NCBI RefSeq assembly: GCF_028198165.1
Contig: NZ_CP116339.1
Location: 3,355,001-3,419,000 of the forward strand
DNA: 64,000 bases
Direction: 5' to 3'
Source of the DNA: Pseudoxanthomonas sp. JBR18
GTDB lineage: Bacteria; Pseudomonadota; Gammaproteobacteria; Xanthomonadales; Xanthomonadaceae
The stretch's first letter is position 1, and every line of letters starts with the position of its first letter. Of the stretch, positions 50,401-58,164 are shown piece after piece. A program made the position numbers and the translations under genes. The notes beneath the pieces were generated by a model. That model was not told where the DNA came from. It saw only the letters and a program-made list of their open reading frames with translations, and did no database searches.

Positions 50401-50516
50401 TCGCCGGAGGTGGCCTGCGCGAACGCGCTGGGGGCCTGGGAAAAGCACAGGCCCAGGAGCGCTGCGGCCAGCGCGTTGCGCTTGAGGGAGCGGGAAGAGG
50501 AGGGAGCGTGGCGCAT
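47496..50516 (-). CDS. Oar-like TonB-dependent receptor with carboxypeptidase-like N-terminal domain
   Basis: A 1006-residue outer-membrane receptor. The signal peptide ends PSAFAQA. Residues about 38-115 form a carboxypeptidase regulatory-like beta-sandwich (GAQIQIKDPSSGISRTVALG, GRFRVPALPTGHYQVTLVED). A plug domain follows (TTFTAGQLNELPVPRDVNAV, ENSYYVNGMNITDSYDNLSF) and then a large barrel ending YARLQLMYEW with terminal aromatic residues. This is the Oar-type architecture common in xanthomonads. The ligand is unknown. A strong terminator separates it from puuE on the same strand, so joint transcription with the purine genes is not evident. Confidence 0.92.
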   Translation of the reverse strand: MRHAPSSSRSLKRNALAAALLGLCFSQAPSAFAQATSGDIVGTAPYAAGAQIQIKDPSSGISRTVALGSDGRFRVPALPTGHYQVTLVEDGSTVSTGSATVLAGQTAQVNLGDGSDATTLTTVMVKRPMVMNDIDTSSVESRTTFTAGQLNELPVPRDVNAVAELTPGTATGSGYFGSLNSFGGASVAENSYYVNGMNITDSYDNLSFSEVPWQAIDQLDVQTGGYGAKYGFSTGGVTSVNVKRGTNEWHGGISWDSAPDALAAHTDNEYFGDGSLYRPLSKNRSNSNTWALWEGGPLIKDKLFVFAIAQYNKTTGSTWDGRSSPSGTTASQNDYNESKPYELVKLDWFLNDNNHLEFTGFNNSSRTTYDYSNIGFEANKAYKDSYNGQLISKSGGPTGILKWTSNLADNFTMSLQYGKMKTVSEQVAVSPDGSRSTYAGNINAPATGCPYVSYESDYVGAQNSCFLDSTLGVSNGYSQRQDYRADFDWTLGDHDLSFGYDYNDFNAKQGESYSGGHHYDYTTDSDGNQLVYDDIYATGGAVEIKQNSWYVQDHWHVTDDFLLSLGVRNDSFKNYNTSGGVFVKQDNIWQPRVGFSWDMFGDGTSRLYGNLGRYALPIAANVALRGASASIYSETAYSYSGVTADGSPIDPVALGDTVYFNGENGTTPSASSAASKGLKPYTQDEAILGFEHRLTSDNAFMDGWVLGAKGTYREIHNAIDDSCSSQALYDAATADGYGWSGLDSDGNPSPWVTPDGSSGCWLYNPGSSSTIAVDVDGDGNPDTITMSADSLGPKAKRTYKALTLSAQKGTDKWYVNASYTWSQSKGNYEGLVKSNNGQDDTGTTADFDFAQIMEGAYGFLPNDHMHSFKLYGAYKFSDEWQVGANLQVQSGAPISCFGGGYGTLGTEYGYTGQFHYCNGEISDEGTQGRTPWTFELSPNLVYKPAAIKGLTAQLSILNLFNNDKPLQVYQHYESVQQNGTTHYATYGLGQYYQEPRYARLQLMYEW

Positions 50517-50929
50517 GAGATGCCTTCAGGTTCTTCGACAAAAGCCCACCCGCACGGATCGCATTGGATCCGCGTTGTGATGCGAGCGGTGGTCACCGGT
50601 GGCCGGTCCTGACATGCGACCGTGACAGCGGCTTGGCGCGTATTTAACGATTCGATTACACCGGGAATTTTTCATCCGGCACGCGACGTTGACCAAAACT
50701 GACAAACAAGACAGCTTGCCAAACGGGCCGTAGGACGCCTCTGCATCCCACGTTGCTGCCGCAGCGAGGCTCGGGAACACGCAGGCGGCATTCAGCGGCT
50801 TCCCACTGGAGCGCCACATGCCGGCACATGGCGTTCAGGCTCGCGGCGCGCGACGGATTCCTGGACAGCCACGCTTCATGAAGCTCAAGGGGCAGGCGTG
50901 CGGATCTTCCCCAGCGCCCCTGTCATTCG
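50517..50929. other. Upstream region of the Oar-like receptor
   Basis: About 410 bases without a supported gene. An AT-rich stretch at about 50640-50710 (minus-strand TTTGTCAGTTTTGGTCAACG, then GTGTAATCGAATCGTTAAAT) is the likely promoter and regulatory segment. Nothing else is recognised. Confidence 0.5.
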
Positions 50930-51427
50930 CTAGGACGTGCCCAGCCGACGCAGGAAGAAACGTGAGTCCACCGCCATGACCGGGAAGCTGCCCGGCAGCG
51001 CCTCGCGCGGCAGTTCGGTGAAGCCATGCTTGGCGTAGAAGCGGTGCGCGGCCAGGAAGCGCTCGGTGGTCCCCAGGTAGATGGCCCGCAGCCCGCGCGC
51101 GATCGCGTGGGCGAGCAAGGTCTCCAGCAGGGTGGCGGCCACGCCGCGCCCGCCGCCTCGGTGCGAGGCCGTCACGAACATCTTGCGCAGGGCCGCCTCG
51201 CCCTGGCCGATGTCGCGCAGGCCGATGCAGCCGACGATGGCGCCATCGTCCTGCGCCACCCAGAACCCGCCATCGCCATGGAAGTAGAAGTCATCGACCG
51301 CCACCAGATCCGGCTGCGTGGCCAGATCGATGTCCAGGCCGTATTCGCCGCGCTGGATGCCCAGGATCAGTGCGCTCACCGCCTCGCGGTCGGCCGGGCG
51401 CCAGGGTCGCACCCTCAACGTCTCCAT
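50930..51427 (-). CDS. GNAT-family N-acetyltransferase
   Basis: A 165-residue acetyl-CoA-dependent acetyltransferase. The fold's motif A is visible in LRKMFVTASHRGGGRGVAAT (acetyl-CoA pyrophosphate loop RGGGRG) and motif B in YLGTTERFLAAHRFYAKHGF. The start METLRVRPWRPADREAV begins directly at the first strand. It lies seven bases after the NCS2 permease gene on the same strand and is probably co-transcribed with it. The substrate is unknown. Confidence 0.88.
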   Translation of the reverse strand: METLRVRPWRPADREAVSALILGIQRGEYGLDIDLATQPDLVAVDDFYFHGDGGFWVAQDDGAIVGCIGLRDIGQGEAALRKMFVTASHRGGGRGVAATLLETLLAHAIARGLRAIYLGTTERFLAAHRFYAKHGFTELPREALPGSFPVMAVDSRFFLRRLGTS

Positions 51428-51434
51428 GCGCCGC

Positions 51435-52793
51435 TCAGCCCGGCGGGGGTTCGGCACCCAGCGGTTCGGATGCATCGCCGCGTGCTGTGCCAATGCCGTT
51501 GAACCACAGGTTCAAGGCCACGCAGGCCAGCGTCGCCAGCAGAATCCCGCTATGCAGCAGCGGCGCCAGCGTCTTGGGCAACTGGTCGAAGACCGTGGGC
51601 GCCACCACCGGCGCCATCGCCAGGCCCACGCCCACCGCGACGATCAGCAGGTTGTGCCGACGCCCATGGAAGTCCACCAGCGACAGCACGCGGATGCCGT
51701 TGGCCGTGACCATGCCGAACATCACCAGCCCCGCGCCGCCCAGCACCGCCGGCGGGATGGCCGCCACCAGCACCGCCAGCTTGGGCACCAGCCCCAGCGC
51801 GATCAGGATCGCCCCGGCCAGCACGCACACCCAGCGGCTGCGCACCCCGGTGATGCTGACCAGGCCGATGTTCTGCGAGTAGGAAGTATCAGGGAAAGCG
51901 TTGAACACCCCGCCCAGCAGCGTGGCCAGCCCGTCCACGCGCAGCCCGCGCACCAGGGCGGGGCGCTCCACCGGGCGCTCGACGATGTCGCCCAGCGCCA
52001 GGAACATGCCGGTGGACTCCACGAACACGATGAACAGCACCACGCACATGGTCACGATGGACCACGGCTCGAAGCGCGGCAGTCCGAAGTGGAAGGGCAT
52101 CACCGGCGCCAGCCACGCCGCGGCGCCCAGCCCGCTGAAGTCCACTCGCCCCAGCAGCGCCGCCAGCACCGTGCCAGCCGCCAGCCCCAGCAACACGCCG
52201 ATGTTGGCAATGAAGCCGCGCCCGTGGCGCAGCAGCGTCAGCACGCCCAGCAGCACCACCGCCGCAATCGCCAGGTTGGCCGGCGCGCCGTAGTCGGCCG
52301 CGCCCAGGCCGCCGGCGGCCCAGTTCACCGCCACGCCCACCAAGGTCAGGCCGATCACCGTGATCACCGTACCGGTCACCACTGGCGGGAATAGCCGCAG
52401 CAGCCGCCCGATCAGCGGCGCGGCCAGGATGCCGATCACGCCGGCAGCGATGTTCGCGCCAAACACGTAAGGCAGGCCCAGCGCCGGGTTGCCGCCGATG
52501 GCGATCATCGGCCCCACGCAGGCGAAGGTCGCCGCCATCACCACCGGCAGGCGGATGCCAAAGCCCCCGATGCCCAGCGACTGCACCAGCGTGGCCAGCC
52601 CGCAGCAGAACAAATCGGCACTGACCAAAAAGGCGGTATCGGTCCGGGAAAGATGCAGCGCCCCGGCCACGATCAGCGGCACCGCCACCGCCCCGGCATA
52701 CATCACCAGCACATGCTGCACGGCCAGCAGCAGCCACGGCCCGGCCGGCGGCACCGCATCGATGGGCGAAGGCGAGGGCAGGGCGCGTGACAT
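51435..52793 (-). CDS. NCS2-family nucleobase permease (uracil/xanthine/urate type)
   Basis: A 452-residue inner-membrane symporter of the nucleobase-cation symporter 2 family, with 12-14 helices. Family landmarks are LLLAVQHVLVMYAGAVAVPL, the PVVMAATFACVGPMIAIGG stretch, VFVESTGMFLALGDIVERP with the substrate-binding Glu, the NAFPDTSYSQNIGLVSITGV loop and GMVTANGIRVL. The transporter style is closest to xanthine/urate permeases, which fits the nearby uraD-puuE genes. The first 80 codons and about 60 upstream bases recur as broken copies at 55364 and 59952, so this is the intact member of a three-copy set. Confidence 0.9.
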   Translation of the reverse strand: MSRALPSPSPIDAVPPAGPWLLLAVQHVLVMYAGAVAVPLIVAGALHLSRTDTAFLVSADLFCCGLATLVQSLGIGGFGIRLPVVMAATFACVGPMIAIGGNPALGLPYVFGANIAAGVIGILAAPLIGRLLRLFPPVVTGTVITVIGLTLVGVAVNWAAGGLGAADYGAPANLAIAAVVLLGVLTLLRHGRGFIANIGVLLGLAAGTVLAALLGRVDFSGLGAAAWLAPVMPFHFGLPRFEPWSIVTMCVVLFIVFVESTGMFLALGDIVERPVERPALVRGLRVDGLATLLGGVFNAFPDTSYSQNIGLVSITGVRSRWVCVLAGAILIALGLVPKLAVLVAAIPPAVLGGAGLVMFGMVTANGIRVLSLVDFHGRRHNLLIVAVGVGLAMAPVVAPTVFDQLPKTLAPLLHSGILLATLACVALNLWFNGIGTARGDASEPLGAEPPPG

Positions 52794-53101
52794 CGGCAGG
52801 CTCGGCAGGGGCGAGCGTTGAACTTAGCCGGAGGTTGGTGCGGCGCACAATGCCTGCGTGCCGGTGCTAAGAAGGCGATTGCCCTGCGATGGCCGATAAA
52901 GGCGGCGGCCTGGAAAGGCAATGCGGCTTCGAGCTATCTGCTTCTTCTTGAAGGAATGATGGATCTTTGATGGCCGCCCTAGCCAAGGGGCGACGAAGGC
53001 AATACAACGATGTCGGAAGAGCCAGATCTCGCGTAGGCTTCGGTCAGCATCATTTCCAATCTTCTTTGCTTTTTGGAGAAACTGGCTCACAAGAGGGCGC
53101 C
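52794..53101. other. Permease upstream region and start of the accessory region
   Basis: About 300 bases. The first 60 (to about 52855) are the repeated upstream segment of the permease (CTTAGCCGGAGGTTGGTGCG on the plus strand). The remainder shows no gene. A stretch with more A and T before 53102 should hold the promoter of the lipoprotein gene. Confidence 0.5.
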
Positions 53102-53710
53102 ATGCGGGATTATTCACTCTCACTTCTCGTGCTGGGCACGCTCTCCCTCTCTGCCTGTGCCCAAACCATTAAAGCGCCTGTCCAACCGTCGTCTACACGC
53201 AAGGAGCCCCAGATGACCGCGATGAACCATCAGACCGCCCAGACAGAAGCAGGCAAGCTCATCTCTGGGTTGCTGGCGCTGATCAATAGCAGCAGATCCA
53301 TCTCCGATTTCACTGCGGAGCGTCTTGGCAACGCAATGGATGGCGAGGTCAAGTCGTTCGGTCCCGGGCATTTCGGATACGGCGGCAAGCTGACGGAACA
53401 GTGGGCGTATGCGCTTGAAGTTATGCAGGAGAGCATGCATGGGCCCAGGCTCGATCTTGAATTCATGAATCAAAGCCCCTCGAAAGATGCCAGTGCGACC
53501 GGGATCTGCGAGGTGGATTTCGATCAGGTTTCCAGAGATCTCCAGGCCCACGGATTTTCGCAGGAGCCGGCATACGGCGAGCATGGGAATATCATTGCCT
53601 ACGACTTCGACCGCCCCGGCTTGAGTGTCACCACCGTGGTGATTGGTGAGGCTTCCGACCCCATCGAGAAGATCAGCCACCAGTGCGTTCGCGCCATGAC
53701 CATCCAGTGA
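53102..53710 (+). CDS. Uncharacterised lipoprotein
   Basis: A 202-residue lipoprotein with the lipobox LSAC after a short signal peptide (MRDYSLSLLVLGTLSLSAC). The mature part has a helical stretch (NHQTAQTEAGKLISGLLALI), then a region with GKLTEQWAYALEV and GICEVDFDQVSRDLQAHGFS. I do not recognise the family. Base composition is nearer the average than in the neighbouring permease. It is followed by another secreted protein 54 bases downstream, in the same direction. Function unknown. Confidence 0.72.
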   Translation: MRDYSLSLLVLGTLSLSACAQTIKAPVQPSSTRKEPQMTAMNHQTAQTEAGKLISGLLALINSSRSISDFTAERLGNAMDGEVKSFGPGHFGYGGKLTEQWAYALEVMQESMHGPRLDLEFMNQSPSKDASATGICEVDFDQVSRDLQAHGFSQEPAYGEHGNIIAYDFDRPGLSVTTVVIGEASDPIEKISHQCVRAMTIQ

Positions 53711-53764
53711 TAAGGACATCAAGAGTGGGAACCGATGCTGCAAGTGAAATAGAAGGAACTCGGG

Positions 53765-54346
53765 ATGAACTGGATAAAAAGACTGATGTGCGGGTTGCTA
53801 CTAGTGGCGATTGCGGGTGACGCATTGGGGCAGCAGCGCCCTGGTGGAAATGGACCGTTGCCGGGCGACCCTGGATATGGGAGGGGCGGGAATCAGCCAG
53901 AAGTCCCGATGCCGCCGCTAAAGATGCTCAGTCCTGAAGAAGAAGCATCTCTGGAAAATGAGATCGTCAGCGGGTATGCGGCGGCGATGGGTACCGGCAG
54001 TGGTGGTCTTCCTTCCTTCGGTGCCATCGCCATTGAAAGGCGTGGGACTCACTACGGCACCATGGTCAAGCAAATCACGAAGGATTCTGCCGAATACGGG
54101 GCTCTCCAGTATTGTCAAAGCGCTGACAGCAAGAAATGCAAGGTTGTACTTTCCTTCCGGGATAGCTGCGGCGCCCTGGTTGCGGGCTTCGAGCCGAAGG
54201 GCGCAGCCGATGACGTAAGACAGTGGTTCCCCAAGATCGGGACGACCCTTGATGCGGCGCGTTCAGCCGCCATGGCTGACTGCCAGGCCACGGGCAACAA
54301 CTATGAGTGCGTGGAAGTCACAAAGGTGTGCTCAGCCAGCGGCTGA
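53765..54346 (+). CDS. Secreted DUF4189-like protein
   Basis: A 193-residue exported protein. The signal peptide ends DALGQQ. A Pro/Gly-rich segment leads into a DUF4189-like domain of about 110 residues: FGAIAIERRGTHYGTMVKQI, EYGALQYCQ, KKCKVVLSFRDSCGALVAGF, SAAMADCQATGNNYECVEV, with the alternating Cys pattern and AL..C repeats of that family. The family's role is unknown. It may share a transcript with the lipoprotein upstream. Confidence 0.75.
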   Translation: MNWIKRLMCGLLLVAIAGDALGQQRPGGNGPLPGDPGYGRGGNQPEVPMPPLKMLSPEEEASLENEIVSGYAAAMGTGSGGLPSFGAIAIERRGTHYGTMVKQITKDSAEYGALQYCQSADSKKCKVVLSFRDSCGALVAGFEPKGAADDVRQWFPKIGTTLDAARSAAMADCQATGNNYECVEVTKVCSASG

Positions 54347-54397
54347 GGCCCGGGCGTCAGGAAGACCTGCCGGGGATAGGTGGATCTTGGATGTGCG

Positions 54398-54982
54398 CTA
54401 GGGCGATTTCGTGCTGGTCGAGGGCTTGTCGCAGGCAGATTTTTCCGGCGGAGGCGGCGGTTGGAGCACGGTCCGGCCGGCCACGAACGGGCCGGGGAAG
54501 GCGGAGTCGAGCGGGGTCCGCGTATAGAGGTGGCGGATGACTGGCGCGATCAAGAAGGAACGCAGGTTGCTGCGCTTGTCCTGGGGGTCATAGAAGCCCT
54601 CCAGGTCGATGATTGAGCCGTCGGCCTGCACCAGCTCCATGGTGGGGCCGGCGTCATGGGTTGCGATCAGGTAGTGATGGCCCACGACGAGGTTCACCGC
54701 GCCGCACCACGCAGTGGGGAACTGGATGCGGGCGTACTGGTTGCCGTCGCCCTTCAAGGTCTGGAGGGGTCGAATCTTGCCTTCGACCCAATCCGTGTAA
54801 GCAAGGCGACCAAGCGGCTGCTTGATATAGCGCGCCTCCACCAGCTGGAACACGAAAACATTGCTCGCCGCGTCCAGCGCCTCGCGAAAGGTTGGCGGTG
54901 GCGGGTACTGGCAGGCCTGGGCCGTCAGGCCGGTCGGTAGCATCAAGGCCAGGGTCAAGGCCAAGCGGGAAAGAAGGTTCAA
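54398..54982 (-). CDS. Secreted Cys-containing protein, NTR/TIMP-like by pattern
   Basis: A 194-residue exported protein. The mature N-terminus begins directly with a cysteine (TAQACQYPPPPTFREALDAA), followed by NVFVFQLVEARYIKQPLGRL, KIRPLQTLKGDGNQYARIQF and WCGAVNLVVGHHYLIATHD. This order (N-terminal Cys, VFxxxV strand, LKG strand, then Cys before a YLI strand) resembles the netrin/TIMP OB fold. The tail is Pro-rich. The similarity is at pattern level only and the function is unknown. It converges with the DUF4189-like gene. Confidence 0.65.
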   Translation of the reverse strand: MNLLSRLALTLALMLPTGLTAQACQYPPPPTFREALDAASNVFVFQLVEARYIKQPLGRLAYTDWVEGKIRPLQTLKGDGNQYARIQFPTAWCGAVNLVVGHHYLIATHDAGPTMELVQADGSIIDLEGFYDPQDKRSNLRSFLIAPVIRHLYTRTPLDSAFPGPFVAGRTVLQPPPPPEKSACDKPSTSTKSP

Positions 54983-55363
54983 GTGCGTACTCCTTGCGGG
55001 GTGCTTGCCCTAGCTTTGCGGCTCTAGCTTGCGTCAGTGCTCAAGCTGGTTGGGGCGTCTAAGTGGACCTGACCCCGTCACCGTTTACTGAGTGAGCGAC
55101 TCGTGGCGTCTTCCCGGCTCGGCTGTTACGGCGTCACGGCGTACTGCCAGTTTTAACGGAGGGTATGCCTTCATGTCGATGATCGCGCGGTCAACCAGCA
55201 CCAGCGAGAGGGGCAAGCACGCGTCATAAGTGGTGCGATGTGCCTGCCGTGGCCTGTGTGAGGCGTCTGGCTGATTCGGGCTTCGGTCAAATGAACGGGA
55301 ACCTGATGCCGTTACCGTCAAGCGAGTTAGGGCGGCTAAGCGAACCCAACCCGTTACTGGCCG
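54983..55363. other. Mosaic region with tag sequences, no gene
   Basis: About 380 bases. It contains a clear tag TAAGTGGACCTGACCCCGTC (55060-55080) and two degraded versions near 55300 and 55338-55357 (AACCTGATGCCGTTACCGTC; TAAGCGAACCCAACCCGTTA). The bases between look like remnants of something inserted; the short frames there match no family I know. Confidence 0.5.
55060..55085. repeat. Tag of the GTGGACCTGACCCCGTC type
   Basis: AAGTGGACCTGACCCCGTCA. A near copy (AAGTGAACCTGACCCCGTTA) is at 59929. Such GGGGTCAG-containing tags are often seen around mobile elements and REP-associated transposases in proteobacteria, but no such transposase is in the window. Confidence 0.6.
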
Positions 55364-55682
55364 GCATCACCACCGGCAGGCGGAGGCCGAGGCCCTCGAT
55401 GCCCAGCGACTGCACCAGGGTGACCAGCCCGCGGCCGAACAGATCGGAACTGACCAAAAGGGCGGTATCGGCCCGCGACAGATGCAACGCCCCGGCCACG
55501 ATCAGCGGCACCGCCACCGCCCCGGCATACATCACCAGCACATGCTGCACGGCCAGCAGCAGCCACGGCCCGGCCGGCGGCACCGCATCGATGGGCGAAG
55601 GCGAGGGCAGGGCGCGTGACATCGGCAGGCTCGGCAGGGGCGAGCCTTGGACTTAGCCGGAGGCTTGTGCGACGCGCAATCC
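55364..55682 (-). pseudogene. Broken second copy of the NCS2 permease 5' end
   Basis: Matches 52541-52855: the first ~85 codons of the permease plus about 60 upstream bases. The first 50 residues are identical to the intact gene, then differences appear (SRADTALLVSSDLFGRGLV against SRTDTAFLVSADLFCCGLA). Similarity ends abruptly after LRLPVVMPA, where it meets the degraded tag at 55338-55357. The rest of the gene is absent, so no transporter can be made. Confidence 0.88.
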
Positions 55683-55840
55683 TCCGGGACGAGACTCTCA
55701 GGCGGCCAAAGACAAGCGCACGTCAGAGACGCTTGTTGCTCAGGTGAAACCGCGTTGTGTCTGACGCTGACGTCTGCGGCCAAAGCCTGCTTCGGATTAC
55801 ACTGCGATCCGTCAAGGAAAATTGGATCGCACGGATCAGC

Positions 55841-56374
55841 ATGTCTACGCGCTCGCTTATCTCTCGCCCGGCACGCATTGCCCTTTCCTGGCTGCTCGCG
55901 ATTCCCGTGTCGATTTGCGCGAACACAACGCAACAGAGCACGCCTGAGGCCGTGACAGCGGATGTCCACGCGTTCTGGGGGCAGCTGCGCCAGGCCCTTC
56001 TGGATGCCGATGCGATCGCGAGACCGTCAGGCGGGCACTTGGTCACCTTCCACTTCGACGTGGTGGATATCGAGCGCCCGTGTGAGCGCAAGGCGCTTGA
56101 GGCCCATCTGCGCAGGCTGTTGGATTGGCAACTTGCCTCAGGCAAGACCTGGCGGACTTTCCTCAAGGAACATCCAACACTGAACCTTCGGTCAGGCTCG
56201 TGCATCTACTGGAATACGGCGGACGAGGTGCCCGTCGCGCTGCAGGTGCGCTTTGATCAGCTCGGGCCGGATGGGCAGTGGCAGGTCACTGACCTGCTGC
56301 ACGACGGGGATGATCTATTCCGATACTCCGCCCAGGCTGGAGGCCCCTCCGACTGTGGGCCGGGCGCCGGCTGA
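55841..56374 (+). CDS. Secreted protein of unknown function
   Basis: A protein of about 177 residues with a signal-peptide-like N-terminus (SLISRPARIALSWLLAIPVS, then ICANTTQQ). The rest is FWGQLRQALLDADAIARPSG, TFHFDVVDIERPCERKALEA, TFLKEHPTLNLRSGSCIYWN and a C-terminal VRFDQLGPDGQWQVTDLLHD. No family is recognised. It follows directly on the broken permease copy. The start is uncertain: ATG 55841 lacks a clear ribosome site, and a GTG at 55757 would add 28 residues. Confidence 0.55.
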   Translation: MSTRSLISRPARIALSWLLAIPVSICANTTQQSTPEAVTADVHAFWGQLRQALLDADAIARPSGGHLVTFHFDVVDIERPCERKALEAHLRRLLDWQLASGKTWRTFLKEHPTLNLRSGSCIYWNTADEVPVALQVRFDQLGPDGQWQVTDLLHDGDDLFRYSAQAGGPSDCGPGAG

Positions 56375-56466
56375 GGCTTTTCAGCGCCCCGGGTGCGCTC
56401 AAAGGCGTATCAATGAATCGATCTTGGGAAACTTCAACGCTACGAAAAATGGTAGGGGGGGGATGG

Positions 56467-58164
56467 ATGATCGTAGGTATTGATCTAGGGACAACAAACT
56501 CGCTCATCGGAATCTACGAGGATCACGGCGTACGACTGATCCCTAATGTACTGGGCGCGTTCCTGACGCCATCTGTTGTGAGCCTTTCGGGGGAAGGCAT
56601 GCTGCTTGTAGGACAAGCGGCCAAAGACCGCCTTGTCAGCCATCCGCATGAAAGCGTTGCCAGTTTCAAGCGCTGGATGGGGACAAAGCGCGAGATCCGA
56701 TTAGGCAAGCGTGTCTTCCTGCCAGAAGAGCTTTCTGCGCTGGTGATCCGGGCATTGCTTGACGATGCTGAGGCCGCCCTTGGCGGTAGACCTAATGAGG
56801 CAGTGATCAGCGTTCCAGCCTACTTCAGCGACGCTCAACGGCGCGCAACGAAAAGAGCTGGAGAGCTCGCTGGACTGCGCGTGGAACGCCTGATCAACGA
56901 GCCGACCGCAGCCGCACTCGCCTACGGTCTGACTGAAAGACTCGACGACGCACAGGTCATGGTCCTCGATTTGGGAGGAGGGACTTTCGATGTCTCCATT
57001 CTGGAGTTATTCAGTGGCGTCGTTAAAGTTCATGCCAGTGCCGGAGATAACTATCTTGGTGGCGACGATTTTACCATTGCGCTTGAGGAGTATTGGATAC
57101 GTGCCAATACGATCAATCGCGAAGCGCTCAAGCCCGAAGAAGTCGGCCAACTGCGCAGGCGAGCAGAAGCAGCTAAGCGCGAGCTGGCCTCTGGTCGGGG
57201 CGCCAATCTTATAGCCAGCATCGGCCAAACGGAGTATGTCGCTCACATCGATCAAGATGAATTCGAGGCGTTGTCGGACCATCTGATTCAGCGCATGCGC
57301 CGTCCGATTGAGCAGGCTTTGCGGGACGCTCGATTGAGAGGAAGCGAGCTTTCCGAGGTGGTGCTGGTTGGCGGGGGCTCACGACTGCCCCAGGTAGCCA
57401 AGCTGGCAGCGCGAGTGCTGGGTCGTCTGCCTCTGCGGCACATGGCGCCTGACGAGGCCGTAGCTCAGGGTGCATGCGTGGCTGCGGGCCTCAAAGCTCG
57501 TCACGTCTCGCTGCAGGAGGTGGTTCTTGCGGATGTTTGCCCTCACTCAATGGGGGTTGAGGTGAGCATGGGCATCGGAGGCGGTGAGCGCAGTAGCGGG
57601 CATTTCGATCCGATCATCGAGCGAAATAGTACTGTTCCGGTTAGCCGCATGCGTGAGTATTTTCCCGTACATGAGCGCCAGACGTTCATGGAGTTGCAAA
57701 TATTTCAAGGGGAAAGTCCATTCACGCGTAACAACATCTTGCTCGGCTCACTTAAGTTTCCGATCTTGTCTGGGAATAAAAGGGATCCCGGAGTCGAAGT
57801 GCGATTTACTTACGACATAAATGGGGTTTTGCAGGTTGAGGCAAAGGGTCTGGCTAGTGGTCTCCGCCAGGAGTTAATTTTCATCCAGGAGGGCAGTGAC
57901 ATCAGTGAGGCGGAAGCAAGGCGGCGAATGATCGAGCTGGCGAATCTGAAAACGCACCCGCGCGATGACCAGCAAAGTATTGCGGCGATCGCACGTGCAG
58001 AGCGGCTGTACTCTGAAGCGTTGGCAGAAGATCGCCAGATACTGCAGCAAATGTTGATCAAATTTCAAAGCGTACTGAGTACGCAGGATAGAGACCTCGT
58101 CGCTGCCCACCTGGAAGCATTCTCGAAAGCGCTCGACGAATTTGAGGAGGTCAGGTTCCGATGA
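56467..58164 (+). CDS. hscC: HscC-type Hsp70 chaperone
   Basis: A 565-residue Hsp70. The ATPase domain has the phosphate-1 loop GIDLGTTNSLIGIYE, the VPAYFSDAQRRATKRAGELA block, LINEPTAAALAYGL, the phosphate-2 loop VLDLGGGTFDVSILE and the adenosine motif VLVGGGSRLPQVAKL. The substrate domain (from about 370) is shortened, as in HscC (about 556 residues in E. coli) rather than DnaK (about 640), and includes VLADVCPHSMGVEVSMGIGG. The start is ATG 56467, where MIVGIDLGTTNS follows a G-rich ribosome site; in-frame starts upstream exist. It overlaps the J-domain gene by ATGA. Confidence 0.93.
   Translation: MIVGIDLGTTNSLIGIYEDHGVRLIPNVLGAFLTPSVVSLSGEGMLLVGQAAKDRLVSHPHESVASFKRWMGTKREIRLGKRVFLPEELSALVIRALLDDAEAALGGRPNEAVISVPAYFSDAQRRATKRAGELAGLRVERLINEPTAAALAYGLTERLDDAQVMVLDLGGGTFDVSILELFSGVVKVHASAGDNYLGGDDFTIALEEYWIRANTINREALKPEEVGQLRRRAEAAKRELASGRGANLIASIGQTEYVAHIDQDEFEALSDHLIQRMRRPIEQALRDARLRGSELSEVVLVGGGSRLPQVAKLAARVLGRLPLRHMAPDEAVAQGACVAAGLKARHVSLQEVVLADVCPHSMGVEVSMGIGGGERSSGHFDPIIERNSTVPVSRMREYFPVHERQTFMELQIFQGESPFTRNNILLGSLKFPILSGNKRDPGVEVRFTYDINGVLQVEAKGLASGLRQELIFIQEGSDISEAEARRRMIELANLKTHPRDDQQSIAAIARAERLYSEALAEDRQILQQMLIKFQSVLSTQDRDLVAAHLEAFSKALDEFEEVRFR

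Noticed and set aside
47457..50612. Plus-strand frame of 1051 codons opposite the Oar-like receptor
   Set aside because: Val/Ala/Gly/His-rich composition typical of an antisense shadow; the receptor on the other strand has a signal peptide, plug and barrel terminus.
55085..55321. Small minus-strand frame in the mosaic region
   Set aside because: A fragment resembling part of a coding sequence, but no start signal, domain or neighbour supports it; possibly debris of an insertion.
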